Assembly: GCF_001807485.1 (NCBI RefSeq)
Contig: NZ_KV789187.1
Location: forward strand, 1-44,556
From: Corynebacterium sp. HMSC08A12
GTDB taxonomy: Bacteria; Actinomycetota; Actinomycetes; Mycobacteriales; Mycobacteriaceae
Length of the DNA: 44,556 bases
Direction: 5' to 3'
Shown here: positions 7,371-16,169 of the stretch, one piece after another
Position numbering within the stretch: the first letter of the stretch is position 1
How the letters are laid out: every line of letters begins with the position of its first letter
The notes under the pieces: model-generated
What the model saw: only the letters and a program-made list of their open reading frames with translations
What the model was told of the DNA's origin: nothing
Databases searched by the model: none
Program-made: the position numbers and the translations under genes

Positions 7371-8872
7371 CCCTTCATGGACCCCTTCTCCGCCAGGTTG
7401 AGGTGGAAGCTGAAGGCGGTCTTCAGGTCGTGCGGGGTCTGCAGGTGGTTGCCCTCGGCGCAGGCGCGCTCGTAGTACTCCTCCAGCAGTGGACGGTAGT
7501 CCGGGTGCGCAACGGAGATGATCTTCGGCACGCGATCGCGCGGTGCCAGGCCACGCAGGTCCGCGTAGCCGTGCTCCGTGATGATCACCATCACGTCGTG
7601 CTCCGTGTGGTCGACGTGGGAGGCGAAGGGCACGATGGCGGAAATGGCGCCGTCCTTGGCCGTGGACGGGGAGATGAAGGTGGACAGGAAGGCGTTGCGC
7701 GTGAAGTCGCCGGAGCCACCGATGCCGTTCATGATGCGCGAACCAGACACGTTCGTGGAGTTCACGTTGCCGTAGATGTCACAGCCGATCATGCCGTTGG
7801 AGGCGATGAGGCCCGTGCGGCGGATGACCTCCGGGTGGTTGGAGATCTGCTGCGGGCGCAGGACGATGTGCTCGCGGTAGCGCTTCGCCTCTTCATTCAT
7901 CTTCTTGGCGTACTCCGGGGACAGCGCGAAGGAGGTTGCGGAGGCGACGGTCATCTTGCCGTTGTCGATAAGGTCCAGCATGCCGTCCTGGATCACCTCA
8001 GTGTAGGCCTGGATGTTCTCGAACTTGGAGTCCAGCAGACCCGCCATCACGGCATTCGGCACGTTGCCCACGCCGGACTGCATGATGTAGCCGTCGTAGG
8101 TCAGGCGACCGGCCTCGACCTCTCCCTCGAGGAGGTCCAGGAAGTGCCCGGCGATCTTCTCGGAGATCTCGTCGGTCGGCTTGAACGGTGCGTTGCGATC
8201 CTCGGCGTTGGTCTTCACCACGGCCACGACCTTGTTCTGGTCTACCGGGATGTACGGCGTGCCGATGCGGTCGCCGGGGCGGTTGATCGGGATCGGGGTG
8301 CGGTTCGGCAGGTCCTGGATCTTGTAGATGTCGTGCATGCCCTCCAGGTCAAGGGACTGCCACTCGTTGACCTCGATAATGATCTTGCGGGCGGAGTTGA
8401 GGTACTCCACGTTGTTGCCCACTGCCGAGGACGGGATGATGTTGCCCGCCTCGTCGATACGCACGGCCTCTACAACGGCTACGTCCAGCTGTCCAAAGAA
8501 GCCTTCCTCGACCTGCTGGCCGAGGTGGGAGAGGTGGATGTCCTGGTACTTAATTTCGCCAGCGTTGATTTTCTTGCGCATCACCGGGTCGGAGGCGTAG
8601 GGGGTGCGGTAGCGCACAGCATCGGCCTCGGCCAGCACGCCGTCGCAGTCAGGTGCGGTGGAGGCGCCGGTGAAGAGGTCGATCTGGAAGTCTTCCCCGC
8701 GACCGTGCAGTTCCTTAGCCTTCTCGGCGATGGCCGTCGGCAGCGCCTTGGGGTAGCCCGCTCCCGTGAAGCCGGACATGCCGATCTTGTCGCCGTGGTT
8801 GATGAACTGCGCCGCCTCGTCGGCGGACATGACCTTGGACCTGTAGAACTCGTTGGCGATGCGCTCAGACAT
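7367..8872 (-). CDS. cat: Acetyl-CoA hydrolase/succinyl-CoA:acetate CoA-transferase family
   Basis: The 501-residue protein belongs to the AarC/Cat1-type CoA transferases, which move CoA between acyl-CoA and acetate and detoxify acetate or shortcut the TCA cycle. Visible landmarks are SGFTGAGYPKALP near the N-terminus, AYTEVIQDG (E292, aligned with the catalytic Glu of AarC), SNGMIGCDIYGNVNSTNV and the C-terminal ITEHGYADLRGLAPR. GGAGGAGG lies 6 nt before ATG 8872. An upstream ATG in frame overlaps that ribosome-binding site and is unlikely. In C. glutamicum the homologue is an acetyl-CoA:CoA transferase. One GAGGGGC run upstream (8951-8957) could be a RamA box, but that is weak. Confidence 0.92.
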   Translation of the reverse strand: MSERIANEFYRSKVMSADEAAQFINHGDKIGMSGFTGAGYPKALPTAIAEKAKELHGRGEDFQIDLFTGASTAPDCDGVLAEADAVRYRTPYASDPVMRKKINAGEIKYQDIHLSHLGQQVEEGFFGQLDVAVVEAVRIDEAGNIIPSSAVGNNVEYLNSARKIIIEVNEWQSLDLEGMHDIYKIQDLPNRTPIPINRPGDRIGTPYIPVDQNKVVAVVKTNAEDRNAPFKPTDEISEKIAGHFLDLLEGEVEAGRLTYDGYIMQSGVGNVPNAVMAGLLDSKFENIQAYTEVIQDGMLDLIDNGKMTVASATSFALSPEYAKKMNEEAKRYREHIVLRPQQISNHPEVIRRTGLIASNGMIGCDIYGNVNSTNVSGSRIMNGIGGSGDFTRNAFLSTFISPSTAKDGAISAIVPFASHVDHTEHDVMVIITEHGYADLRGLAPRDRVPKIISVAHPDYRPLLEEYYERACAEGNHLQTPHDLKTAFSFHLNLAEKGSMKG

Positions 8873-9033
8873 CGGTTCCTCCTCCATAGCTGTTTAGCGG
8901 TTTCTCCGCTCCTTTCCTCAGCCTACATAAGCGTGACGTGGCTCGCCCTCGCCCCTCATGCGAATTGTTGAACATTTATTGGCGCTCTTTGGTTATTGAC
9001 GCCCTTTGGTATTCGTCCCTCCCCAGTGTGACA

Positions 9034-10287
9034 ATGGTGGCCGTGACTACATCGACCGCAACCCCCACCTCCACCACCCCGCAGGACTCAACCACCCCGG
9101 CTGGTTCGCCCGACGCAGCGCCCCAGTCCAACCAGCGATTCCAGGGCCTGAGAATCGGCAAGATGCAGCTCGACTCCCCCGTCGTGCTCGCTCCGATGGC
9201 AGGCGTGACCAACGTGGCCTTCCGCAGCTTGTGCCGCGAACAGGAGCGCGAACGCATGGGCTCCGTCGCCGGGCTGTACGTCTGCGAAATGGTGACGGCT
9301 CGCGCTCTGGTCGAGCGCAATCCGAAAACCCTGCACATGACGACCTTCGCACCAGACGAGGATCCCCGCAGCCTGCAGCTGTACACCACCGACCCGGAGT
9401 ACACCTACAAGGCGGCCAAGATGATCGTCGACGAGAACCTCGCCGATCACATCGACATGAACTTCGGCTGCCCCGTGCCCAAGGTCACCCGACGTGGCGG
9501 CGGCTCCGCCCTGCCCTACAAGCGCAGGCTCTTTGGAAACATCGTGGCTGCCGCGGTTAAGGCCACGGAAGGCACGGACATTCCAGTGACCGTGAAAATG
9601 CGCGTGGGAATCGACGACCAGCACCACACCCACCTGGATGCCGGCCGCATCGCCGTGGAAGAGGGTGCGGCCGCTGTGGCTTTGCACGGCCGTACCGCAG
9701 CACAGCGCTACTCCGGTCACGCGGATTGGAACGAGATCGCGCGCCTGAAGGAGCACCTGGCCCACACGGGCATCCCCGTGCTGGGCAACGGCGACATCTT
9801 TAAGGCCACGGATGCCCGCGCCATGATGGAGCAGACCGGCTGCGACGGCGTGGTCGTAGGCCGGGGTTGCCTGGGCCGCCCGTGGCTCTTCGCGGAGCTC
9901 TCCGCCGAGCTGCGCGGCCTGCCGATCCCCAGCGAACCCACCCTGGGCGAGGTAGCGCGCATCATCCTGCGCCACGCGGAACTATTGGCCGCCCACGACG
10001 GCGAGCAGAAGGCCTGCCGTGACCTGCGCAAGCACATGACGTGGTACCTACGCGGTTTCCCCGCCGGCGGGGAACTGCGCCGCAGCCTGTCCCGGGTGAG
10101 CAGCCTGGACGAGCTGAAGTATGCACTTGCCGACGTATGGGACTCCCCCGCCCTGGCGGAGGACGCCGACGGCGCCCGCGGCCGCCAGGGATCCCCCGCA
10201 AAGGTGGCCCTGCCGGAGGGCTGGCTGGACGACCCGGAGGACGAGACTGTCCCGGACGGCGCCGACATCGAAAACAGTGGTGGTTAA
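9034..10287 (+). CDS. dusB: tRNA-dihydrouridine synthase (DusB/NifR3 family)
   Basis: This FMN enzyme reduces uridines in the tRNA D-loop. The TIM-barrel domain begins with KMQLDSPVVLAPMAGVTNV. The catalytic Cys is in MNFGCPVPKVTRRGGGSAL, and the FMN-binding regions VTVKMRVGI and VLGNGDIF and VVVGRGCLGRPWLF follow. A C-terminal helical tRNA-binding part ends the 417-residue protein. The first 40 residues are Thr/Ser/Pro-rich and poorly conserved, so the start is uncertain: ATG 9034 is used, and a GTG at 9043 is possible. It is followed by phoU 88 bp later, which has its own -10. Confidence 0.93.
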   Translation: MVAVTTSTATPTSTTPQDSTTPAGSPDAAPQSNQRFQGLRIGKMQLDSPVVLAPMAGVTNVAFRSLCREQERERMGSVAGLYVCEMVTARALVERNPKTLHMTTFAPDEDPRSLQLYTTDPEYTYKAAKMIVDENLADHIDMNFGCPVPKVTRRGGGSALPYKRRLFGNIVAAAVKATEGTDIPVTVKMRVGIDDQHHTHLDAGRIAVEEGAAAVALHGRTAAQRYSGHADWNEIARLKEHLAHTGIPVLGNGDIFKATDARAMMEQTGCDGVVVGRGCLGRPWLFAELSAELRGLPIPSEPTLGEVARIILRHAELLAAHDGEQKACRDLRKHMTWYLRGFPAGGELRRSLSRVSSLDELKYALADVWDSPALAEDADGARGRQGSPAKVALPEGWLDDPEDETVPDGADIENSGG

Positions 10288-10290
10288 TAG

Positions 10291-10320
10291 TTTTCGGGGC
10301 TATGGCATTTTCGGGGCTAT
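10291..10320 (+). repeat. 13-bp direct repeat between dusB and phoU
   Basis: TTTTCGGGGCTAT occurs at 10291-10303 and again at 10308-10320, both exact, separated by 4 bp. The pair ends 41 bp upstream of the phoU -10. It may be a regulator site or a replication-slippage product. Confidence 0.7.
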
Positions 10321-10361
10321 ACGCGGGGGGCTAAACCTCAGCGCCACCGAGCTCCAGAGAC

Positions 10362-10367
10362 TATAGT
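10362..10367 (+). promoter_or_regulatory. phoU -10, leaderless geometry
   Basis: TATAGT ends 8 nt before the phoU ATG, and no ribosome-binding site lies between. Transcription would begin at or next to the ATG. No recognisable -35 is present. Confidence 0.65.
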
Positions 10368-10375
10368 TTTTTCAC

Positions 10376-11116
10376 ATGCGTAGGGTGTACCGAAACCAAC
10401 TCCGGGAATTTAAACACGACATTTCGCTGATGGCGGATTTCGTGCGCACTGCGCTCAATTCCGCTACCCGTTCTCTGCTAGAGACCGACTTGGAGCTTGC
10501 CGAAAAGGTCCTTAGCAGCGTGGATACACTCGAGGATCTGCGCGAGACCGCAGTCAAGGATGCCTTCCAGCTGCTAGCGCTGGAAGCGCCCGTGGCGCGG
10601 GACTTGCGCATCGTCGTTGCCGGCCAGCACATTGTCGAGGATTTCACCCGCATGGGCGCGCTTGCGGTGCATGTGGCAAAGGTGGCGCGGCGGCGTCATC
10701 CAGAAAATGCTGTACCCGAGTCCGTCCGCCCCTATATCGAAGAGATGGCTCGGCAGTGCGACAACTCGGCGGCGAAGATCCAGGCCCTGCTGCGCGAGCT
10801 CGACGTAAACACCGCCCTCGAGCTCGTCGAAGACGACGACGCGGTCGATGACATCCACCGCCACATCTTCCAGCTGACCACCCAGCGCGAATGGCCGCAC
10901 ACAGTGCGCGAGGCCGTGGACGTCACGCTGCTGTCGCGCTACTTCGAGCGCTATTCGGATCACGCGGTGGAGATCGCCAACCGCATCGTCTTCATCATCA
11001 CCGGCCTCACGCCGGACGAGTACCACCGCAAGCAGGAGAACGACGAGCTGCAGCAGCGCTTCCGCGAGCAGTTCGATGAGATGCGCTACCGCTACGACAC
11101 GAACCTGGATTACTAG
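10376..11116 (+). CDS. phoU: Phosphate signalling/transport regulator PhoU
   Basis: PhoU links the Pst transporter to the phosphate-sensing kinase and restrains phosphate uptake. The 246-residue all-helical protein has two three-helix repeats. Each has the metal-binding pattern of the family, for example DTLEDLRETAVKDAFQ (about 50) and DDIHRHIFQLTT (about 158), and SRYFERYSDHAVEIANR near 200. It lies on the strand opposite to the pst operon and is not cotranscribed with it, unlike Escherichia coli. The predicted transcript is leaderless. A convergent kinase gene follows after 68 bp. Confidence 0.95.
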   Translation: MRRVYRNQLREFKHDISLMADFVRTALNSATRSLLETDLELAEKVLSSVDTLEDLRETAVKDAFQLLALEAPVARDLRIVVAGQHIVEDFTRMGALAVHVAKVARRRHPENAVPESVRPYIEEMARQCDNSAAKIQALLRELDVNTALELVEDDDAVDDIHRHIFQLTTQREWPHTVREAVDVTLLSRYFERYSDHAVEIANRIVFIITGLTPDEYHRKQENDELQQRFREQFDEMRYRYDTNLDY

Positions 11117-11184
11117 CCGGCCGCAGTGCGCCGCCGGCCGCTGCCGAGCGCAGCTAGGCGCAACCGGGCGCAGACCGCGATTAT

Positions 11185-11736
11185 CTAGCGCGCGTACGCC
11201 TTCTTCGCGAACATGGCGGCGTTCAGCGCATCGTCGAGCAGCTGCTCTGGAGTGCGGCTAACGTCCAGCTGGATGCCCTTCTCCCCCGGCGTGAGGCGCT
11301 GCAGATCCTCCAGCTGCGCGGTCAACAGCTCGCGCGGCATGTCGGCTTCTCCCACACGGTTCTTCATGCGCTCCGCGAGCACGTCCTCGGTACCATACAG
11401 GTGCACGTAGAACACGGTCGCGTTCTCGCCCACGTCGTTGAGGATCTCGCGGTGGTCGATGCGCAGCGCGGTGCAGGCGGTGACGGTGTTGTTACCCTGG
11501 GCGGCCTCGTCCGCAATCCAGTCGCGCACGATCCCTAGCCACTTACGGCGCCCGGCCTCCGGCGGGAGCTTGCCGTCCTGCAGGATCTCCAGCGCCCCCT
11601 CTGGGTGCAGATCGTCGGCTTCCTGCAGCTGCCAGCCGGTCTTCTCGGCAAAGGCGCGCGCCAGGGTGGTCTTGCCGCTGCCGCTGACCCCCATCACGAC
11701 GACGTGGAGGGTTGCCGGAGTCTCTTGGCTAGACAT
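11185..11736 (-). CDS. Gluconokinase-like P-loop kinase
   Basis: The 183-residue protein starts with a Walker A loop VVVMGVSGSGKTT and has EADDLHP, WIADEAAQGNN, CTALRIDHREIL and YVHLYGTEDVLAERM, an overall match to GntK-type gluconate kinases, which make 6-phosphogluconate. However, the canonical NxxKMxxGxPLxDxDRxPWL segment reads EGALEILQDGKLPPEAGRRKWL, so several conserved residues, including the Met and two Asp, are changed. A different small substrate is possible. AAAGGAG lies 5 nt before the ATG. It sits between phoU and the pst operon, downstream of the pstB terminator, and has no obvious link to phosphate. Confidence 0.6.
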   Translation of the reverse strand: MSSQETPATLHVVVMGVSGSGKTTLARAFAEKTGWQLQEADDLHPEGALEILQDGKLPPEAGRRKWLGIVRDWIADEAAQGNNTVTACTALRIDHREILNDVGENATVFYVHLYGTEDVLAERMKNRVGEADMPRELLTAQLEDLQRLTPGEKGIQLDVSRTPEQLLDDALNAAMFAKKAYAR

Positions 11737-11816
11737 GTGGCTCCTTTCTTCTCTGCGGTGGTTCTCTGGGTTACCCGTTACTGCCTTCCAGTATGCCGTT
11801 TATTTTTATTATTGAC

Positions 11817-11856
11817 GCCAAAAGCGGGGTTCCGGCGCCAACCGGAACCCCGCTAG
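11817..11856 (-). terminator. Terminator of the pst operon
   Basis: A perfect 13-bp stem AGCGGGGTTCCGG (11823-11835) with CCGGAACCCCGCT (11842-11854) and a 6-nt loop is followed on the minus strand by TTTT. It lies about 80 nt after the pstB stop and upstream of the kinase gene. Confidence 0.93.
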
Positions 11857-11935
11857 TGGGTGGCAAGCTCAGCGGGAGCCTGCCGAAGACACTTTTTCTA
11901 AGATCCTGTACCTGCTTGACGGGCAGGTAGGAGTT

Positions 11936-12712
11936 TTATCCGAAGCGACCGGAGATGTAGTCCTCGGTCTCCTTCTTCGTCGGGTTTTCGAAGATCTGCT
12001 TGGTCGGGCCAACCTCGACCAGCTGGCCGGGCTTGCCGGTTGCTTCCAGGGAGTAGAAGGCGGTCTGATCGGACACACGGGCTGCCTGCTGCATGTTGTG
12101 CGTCACGATGACGATGGTGAACTCTTCCTTCAGCTCGTGGATCAGATCCTCCACGGCCAGAGTGGAGATCGGGTCCAGTGCGGAGCAGGGCTCATCCATC
12201 AGCAGAACTTCCGGCTCGACCGCGATGGCGCGGGCGATGCAGAGGCGCTGCTGCTGACCACCGGACAGGCCGCCGCCCGGTCGGTCGAGACGATCCTTAA
12301 CTTCGTCCCACAGGTTGGCGCCGCGCAGTGCGCGCTCTGCAACCTCGCGGAGCTTCTTCTTGTTCTTTTCGCCGGACAGCTTCAGTCCGGCCACTACGTT
12401 CTCTTCGATGGACATCGTCGGGAACGGGTTTGCCTTCTGGAAGACCATGCCGATGGTGTTACGGACAGCCACCGGGTCGATCTTCGGGCCGTAAATGTCT
12501 TCGCCGTCGAGCAGGATCTCGCCCTTGACGTAGGCGCCGGGGATAACCTCGTGCATACGGTTCAGGGTGCGCAGCACGGTGGACTTACCACAGCCGGACG
12601 GGCCGATGAAGGCGGTCACTGCCTTCGGCGGGATGTGCAGGTTGACGTCCTGTACGGCATGAAAGTCGCCGTAGTAGATGTTGACGTCGTTGAGGTCTAG
12701 GCGCTTAGCCAT
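11936..12712 (-). CDS. pstB: Phosphate ABC transporter ATP-binding protein PstB
   Basis: This ATPase drives high-affinity phosphate import. The 258-residue protein has Walker [10 protein letters not shown] (about 33-41), a Q-loop in [11 protein letters not shown], the ABC signature LSGGQQQRL, Walker [14 protein letters not shown] and the switch His in VTHNM. The preceding AGGAG and the order pstS-pstC-pstA-pstB show that it is the last gene of the operon. Between its stop and the terminator there is a second small inverted repeat, TACCTGC/GCAGGTA, around 11909-11928. Confidence 0.97.
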   Translation of the reverse strand: MAKRLDLNDVNIYYGDFHAVQDVNLHIPPKAVTAFIGPSGCGKSTVLRTLNRMHEVIPGAYVKGEILLDGEDIYGPKIDPVAVRNTIGMVFQKANPFPTMSIEENVVAGLKLSGEKNKKKLREVAERALRGANLWDEVKDRLDRPGGGLSGGQQQRLCIARAIAVEPEVLLMDEPCSALDPISTLAVEDLIHELKEEFTIVIVTHNMQQAARVSDQTAFYSLEATGKPGQLVEVGPTKQIFENPTKKETEDYISGRFG

Positions 12713-12783
12713 TGTGTTGTTCTCCTAGGAAAAGGCTTTGTTTGGGTTTAGGTCCCGGTGGGGTCAAAGGCTTGGGGTGAGCC

Positions 12784-13704
12784 TTAGACCTTCACCGAAT
12801 AGCGCTTCGAGATCAGGCGGGCGCCAATCATCAGGATTGCCACGAGCAGCACCAGGGTCAGTGCGGAGCCCCACAGGCGCTCCAGCACGAACTCGTTACT
12901 GCCCGCGCCGTACAGGTCGACCATGTACAGCGGCAGGGACTGCTGGCCACCTTCGAACGGGTTCCAGTTGATCTTGGTGGTGGAGCCAACCAGGATCAGC
13001 ACCGGTGCGGACTCACCCATCACGCGGGCTACGGCCAGCATGATGCCGGTAACGATGCCGGACAGCGCGGTGGGAAGGACGATCTTCACGATGGTCTTCC
13101 ACTTCGGCACACCCAGTGCGTAAGAGGCCTCACGCAGATCCATCGGAACCACGCGCAGCATCTCTTCCGCGTTACGCACGATGATCGGAACCATCAGCAG
13201 AACCAGCGCAAGCGACACTGCGAAGCCGGAACGTTCGAAGCCAAACATGGTGATCCACATTGCGTAGACGAACAGGGCGGCGACGATGGAGGGAACACCG
13301 GTCAGAATGTCGACCATGAAGGTCGTGATGCGGCCGAGGAATCCGCCGCGGGAGTACTCCACCAGGTAGATAGCGGTGAACACACCGATCGGGATGGAGA
13401 GGGCGGAGGTAACCACGACCTGCATCAAGGTACCGATGATGGCGTGGACTGCACCACCACCGGCCTTGTTACGCGGCTGGCCGACCATGTCGTAAACCCA
13501 CCAGTCGGGGTTAAGGATCGCAGGCAGACCTTCGCTGAGAACCTTGATCAAGACCCACAGCAGTGGAACCAGAGCCAGCGCCATGGCGAAGTAGATGATG
13601 ACGGTGGCAAGCTTGTCGACCGCCTTGCGCTTACCGGAAATCTGAGTAAACAGCTCGGAGGACGAAGAGGACTTCTTGTTTTCTACAGTTGCTGCATCTG
13701 TCAT
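12784..13704 (-). CDS. pstA: Phosphate ABC transporter permease PstA
   Basis: This inner-membrane permease has 306 residues and about six membrane segments. The first is VIIYFAMALALVPLLWVLI near residue 40. The BPD-transport signature region EASYALGVPKWKTIVKIVLP (about 190-210) makes contact with PstB. The N-terminus up to residue 30 is hydrophilic and Ser-rich. AGGAG lies 9 nt before the ATG. The gap to pstC is only 12 bp. Confidence 0.96.
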   Translation of the reverse strand: MTDAATVENKKSSSSSELFTQISGKRKAVDKLATVIIYFAMALALVPLLWVLIKVLSEGLPAILNPDWWVYDMVGQPRNKAGGGAVHAIIGTLMQVVVTSALSIPIGVFTAIYLVEYSRGGFLGRITTFMVDILTGVPSIVAALFVYAMWITMFGFERSGFAVSLALVLLMVPIIVRNAEEMLRVVPMDLREASYALGVPKWKTIVKIVLPTALSGIVTGIMLAVARVMGESAPVLILVGSTTKINWNPFEGGQQSLPLYMVDLYGAGSNEFVLERLWGSALTLVLLVAILMIGARLISKRYSVKV

Positions 13705-13716
13705 TGTTCTCTTCTC

Positions 13717-14778
13717 CTACTTCTTCGCCACAACGGCGCGGGCGGCAGCGTTAACCAGGAAGGTCAACAGGAACAGAACGAGGCCGGCGGAGATGTAGGC
13801 ACCCGCCTTGAGCTCGTCGTTGAACTCCGGCGCGGCCGCGGCGATGGCGGTTGCGAAGGTTGTACCACCGTCCATTAGGGAGCCACGGAAACCCGGAGCA
13901 CTAGCGATGACCATGTACAGCGCCATGGTTTCGCCCAGCGCGCGACCCAGACCCAGCATTGCACCGGAGATGTAGCCGGACAGGCCGAAGGGCAGCACGG
14001 TCATGCGGACAACTTCCCAGCGGGTTGCGCCCAGTGCCAGTGCGGCCTCGACGTGCCCCTTCGGGGTCTGCACGAAAACCTCACGGGTGGTAGCGGCGAT
14101 AACCGGCAGAATCATGATTGCCAAGACGATGCCACCGGTGAAGATGTTGCGGGAGGTGGAGAACGGCGGGGAGCTACCCTGCTGGTGGTTGAACAGGAAG
14201 AAGCCACCGGCCCAGCCGGACAGCCATTCAAAGAAGTCGCCGAGTGCCGGGCCGAGGACGTAAGCACCCCAGATACCGAACACGATGGAGGGCACGGCTG
14301 CCAGCAGGTCGATCATGAAGCCCAGGGGCTTGATGAAACGCTTCGGGCAATAGTTGGACAGGAAGATCGCGATACCCAGCGCAACCGGCATGGCCAGCAG
14401 GAGGGCGACGATGGACACCAGGACGGTGGTGAAGAACAGGTTCGGGATACCGAACTGCATCCACCCGCCGTCGTTGTTGGTGTAGTCGGTGTTCCAGCGC
14501 TCACCGTAGGTGAAGAAGCTGAAAATACCGTCGCGCAGGCGGCTCAGTGCGGGGACTGCCTGCAAAATTAGGAACAAACCGATCAGGCCGATGATCACGG
14601 TGATCAGGATTGAGGAGGTCTTTGCCAGCGTTTCGAAAACAACATCGCCAGGGCGCTTAACGCTGCCACCGCCGGAGCGCTGGCTATCTTGCGCCAACTG
14701 GTGATCCTGCTTCGGCTGAGGGGCGTCGCCCTCTGCCTTTGCGGACTTGGCGACCTCAACCTTATTGGCGTTTGCCAT
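13717..14778 (-). CDS. pstC: Phosphate ABC transporter permease PstC
   Basis: The 353-residue protein is the second permease. It has a charged N-terminal tail of about 55 residues, a membrane segment ITVIIGLIGLFLILQAVPAL, and the coupling loop EAALALGATRWEVVRMTVLP (about 245). A periplasmic loop of roughly 40 residues rich in Phe/Ser (SSPPFSTSRN) matches other actinobacterial PstC. AAGGA lies 6 nt before the ATG. It follows pstS after 142 bp, a gap that contains a stable stem-loop. Confidence 0.96.
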   Translation of the reverse strand: MANANKVEVAKSAKAEGDAPQPKQDHQLAQDSQRSGGGSVKRPGDVVFETLAKTSSILITVIIGLIGLFLILQAVPALSRLRDGIFSFFTYGERWNTDYTNNDGGWMQFGIPNLFFTTVLVSIVALLLAMPVALGIAIFLSNYCPKRFIKPLGFMIDLLAAVPSIVFGIWGAYVLGPALGDFFEWLSGWAGGFFLFNHQQGSSPPFSTSRNIFTGGIVLAIMILPVIAATTREVFVQTPKGHVEAALALGATRWEVVRMTVLPFGLSGYISGAMLGLGRALGETMALYMVIASAPGFRGSLMDGGTTFATAIAAAAPEFNDELKAGAYISAGLVLFLLTFLVNAAARAVVAKK

Positions 14779-14863
14779 GAGGGATCCTTAAAAGGTCGTT
14801 ATTCAATACCAGAATAAAAGTGAAAAGTGTTTCGCGTCACTGTAGTTACCGCATTCAGACCGC

Positions 14864-14892
14864 AACCCCCGATCGAAGAACGAGCGGGGGTT
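14864..14892 (-). terminator. Intra-operon stem-loop between pstS and pstC
   Basis: AACCCCCG (14864-14871) and CGGGGGTT (14885-14892) form an 8-bp perfect stem with a 13-nt loop 28 nt after the pstS stop. No T-run follows on the minus strand, so it is more likely a 3'-end stabiliser or partial attenuator than a full terminator. Such an element would allow excess binding protein over permease. Confidence 0.55.
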
Positions 14893-14920
14893 ACATCGCT
14901 GTCTAAATGCCAGCGTTTAA

Positions 14921-16018
14921 CTACTTCAGAGCGTCGACAGACTCTTCCAGCTTGGACTTGAACTCGCCGTCCACCGGGATGTAACCCTGGTCAGCCAGCT
15001 CGTCGTTCTGGTTGTCCAGGATGGTGTTCAGGAAGTTCTTAACCAGCTTCGCGGTGTTGTCGTCGTAGCCAGCGGAGCAGACGATCTCGTAGGTGGTCAG
15101 AACCAGCGGGTACTCGTCCTCGCCGTTCATTGCGTACAGCTTGTCAGCGTCAACGACCAGGTCGTTGCCCTCGCCGGAGAACTCAACCTCGCCCAGAGCC
15201 TTGTTAACGTTATCCTTGTTCAGCTCAACCGGGCCGGAGCCGAAGTCGATCTTGGCGATGTTGACTGCGTCGAGCTCCTCAGCGAAGCCGGACTCAACGT
15301 AGGTGATTGCGCCGTTGGTAGCTGCAACCTGGTCAGCGACACCCTTGGACTTCGGAGCACCGGTGCCGACCTCGGTCGGGAAGCTCTTGCCCTCGGAGTC
15401 CCACTCACCGCTGGAGGCAGCCAGGAACTTCTGGAAGTTGTCGGAGGTACCGGACTCGTCAGAGCGGTACACAACCTCGATCGGGTCGGACGGCAGATCA
15501 ACGCCCTCGTTCTCAGCCTTGATGGCCTCGTCGTCCCACTTCTTGATCTCGCCCTTGAAGATCTTTGCAACGGTCTTGGTGGACAGGTTCAGCTCGTCCA
15601 CGCCCTCCAGGTGGTAAGCAATTGCAACCGGGCCGATGACCATCGGCAGGTGCCATGCGTCGTTACCGTCGCAGCGCTTCTTAGCGTCTGCGATCTGGTC
15701 GTCCTTCAGCGGGGAGTCGGAACCAGCGAAGTCAGCCTGGCCAGCGATGAACTTCTTCTGGCCGTCACCGGAACCAGAAGCGTTGTAAGCCAGGGTAGCG
15801 CCGGTGCTGGAGAAAGCCGGGCCGAAGATGTTCTGGATTGCGTTGTCCTGAGAGGAAGCGCCTTCGCCGCGCAGTTCGCCGGTGGCCTCCTCCATCTCGC
15901 GAGAGCCTTCGCTGCTGCCGCCTTCGTTGTTGTCAGCGTTGGAGCAGCCGGTCAGAATCAGGGAACCAGCAAACAGGGTTGCAGCTGCAGCGCTGGCGCG
16001 CTTCATGGTGAACTTCAC
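14921..16018 (-). CDS. pstS: Phosphate-binding lipoprotein PstS
   Basis: PstS captures phosphate outside the membrane for the PstCAB transporter. The 365-residue precursor has a lipoprotein signal peptide (MKRASAAAATLFAGSLIL) with lipobox LTGC, so C25 is the lipidated residue. The mature part shows YNASGSGDGQKKF and YRSDESGTSDNFQKFL, phosphate-binding loops of the family. I chose GTG 16018 because GGAGG lies 8 nt upstream. The in-frame ATG at 16006 is too far from it, and a longer frame upstream reads through the ribosome-binding site. Upstream is an 11-bp direct repeat of the Pho-box kind. Confidence 0.95.
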   Translation of the reverse strand: MKFTMKRASAAAATLFAGSLILTGCSNADNNEGGSSEGSREMEEATGELRGEGASSQDNAIQNIFGPAFSSTGATLAYNASGSGDGQKKFIAGQADFAGSDSPLKDDQIADAKKRCDGNDAWHLPMVIGPVAIAYHLEGVDELNLSTKTVAKIFKGEIKKWDDEAIKAENEGVDLPSDPIEVVYRSDESGTSDNFQKFLAASSGEWDSEGKSFPTEVGTGAPKSKGVADQVAATNGAITYVESGFAEELDAVNIAKIDFGSGPVELNKDNVNKALGEVEFSGEGNDLVVDADKLYAMNGEDEYPLVLTTYEIVCSAGYDDNTAKLVKNFLNTILDNQNDELADQGYIPVDGEFKSKLEESVDALK

Positions 16019-16147
16019 GAGGTTTTCCTCCGAAAAATTGTCAGAAGTACAGAAAAGTGTCTTACAGGAGAAGCCCGCAGTTGTAGGAGCCACTCTTGCG
16101 TCACCAAGAAAGTTAATCGGCGCTTATGGATTTAAAGAGTGCTGTAA

Positions 16148-16169
16148 GTGAACAGCAGGTGAACAACAG
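16148..16169 (-). promoter_or_regulatory. Candidate Pho box (PhoR-binding direct repeat) of pstS
   Basis: On the plus strand GTGAACAGCAG (16148-16158) is followed directly by GTGAACAACAG (16159-16169), an 11-bp direct repeat differing at one position. Tandem repeats with an 11-bp period about 130 nt upstream of pstS match the binding mode of OmpR/PhoP-type response regulators. The remaining part of the 384-bp gap to mshD is AT-richer than its surroundings and shows no gene. Confidence 0.6.

Noticed and set aside
8951..8957. GAGGGGC run as a RamA box for the CoA-transferase gene
   Set aside because: A single four-G run is too common in this GC-rich sequence to be called a site.
7313..8971. 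552-codon plus-strand open frame
   Set aside because: It is antisense to the clear CoA-transferase gene and shows no domain.
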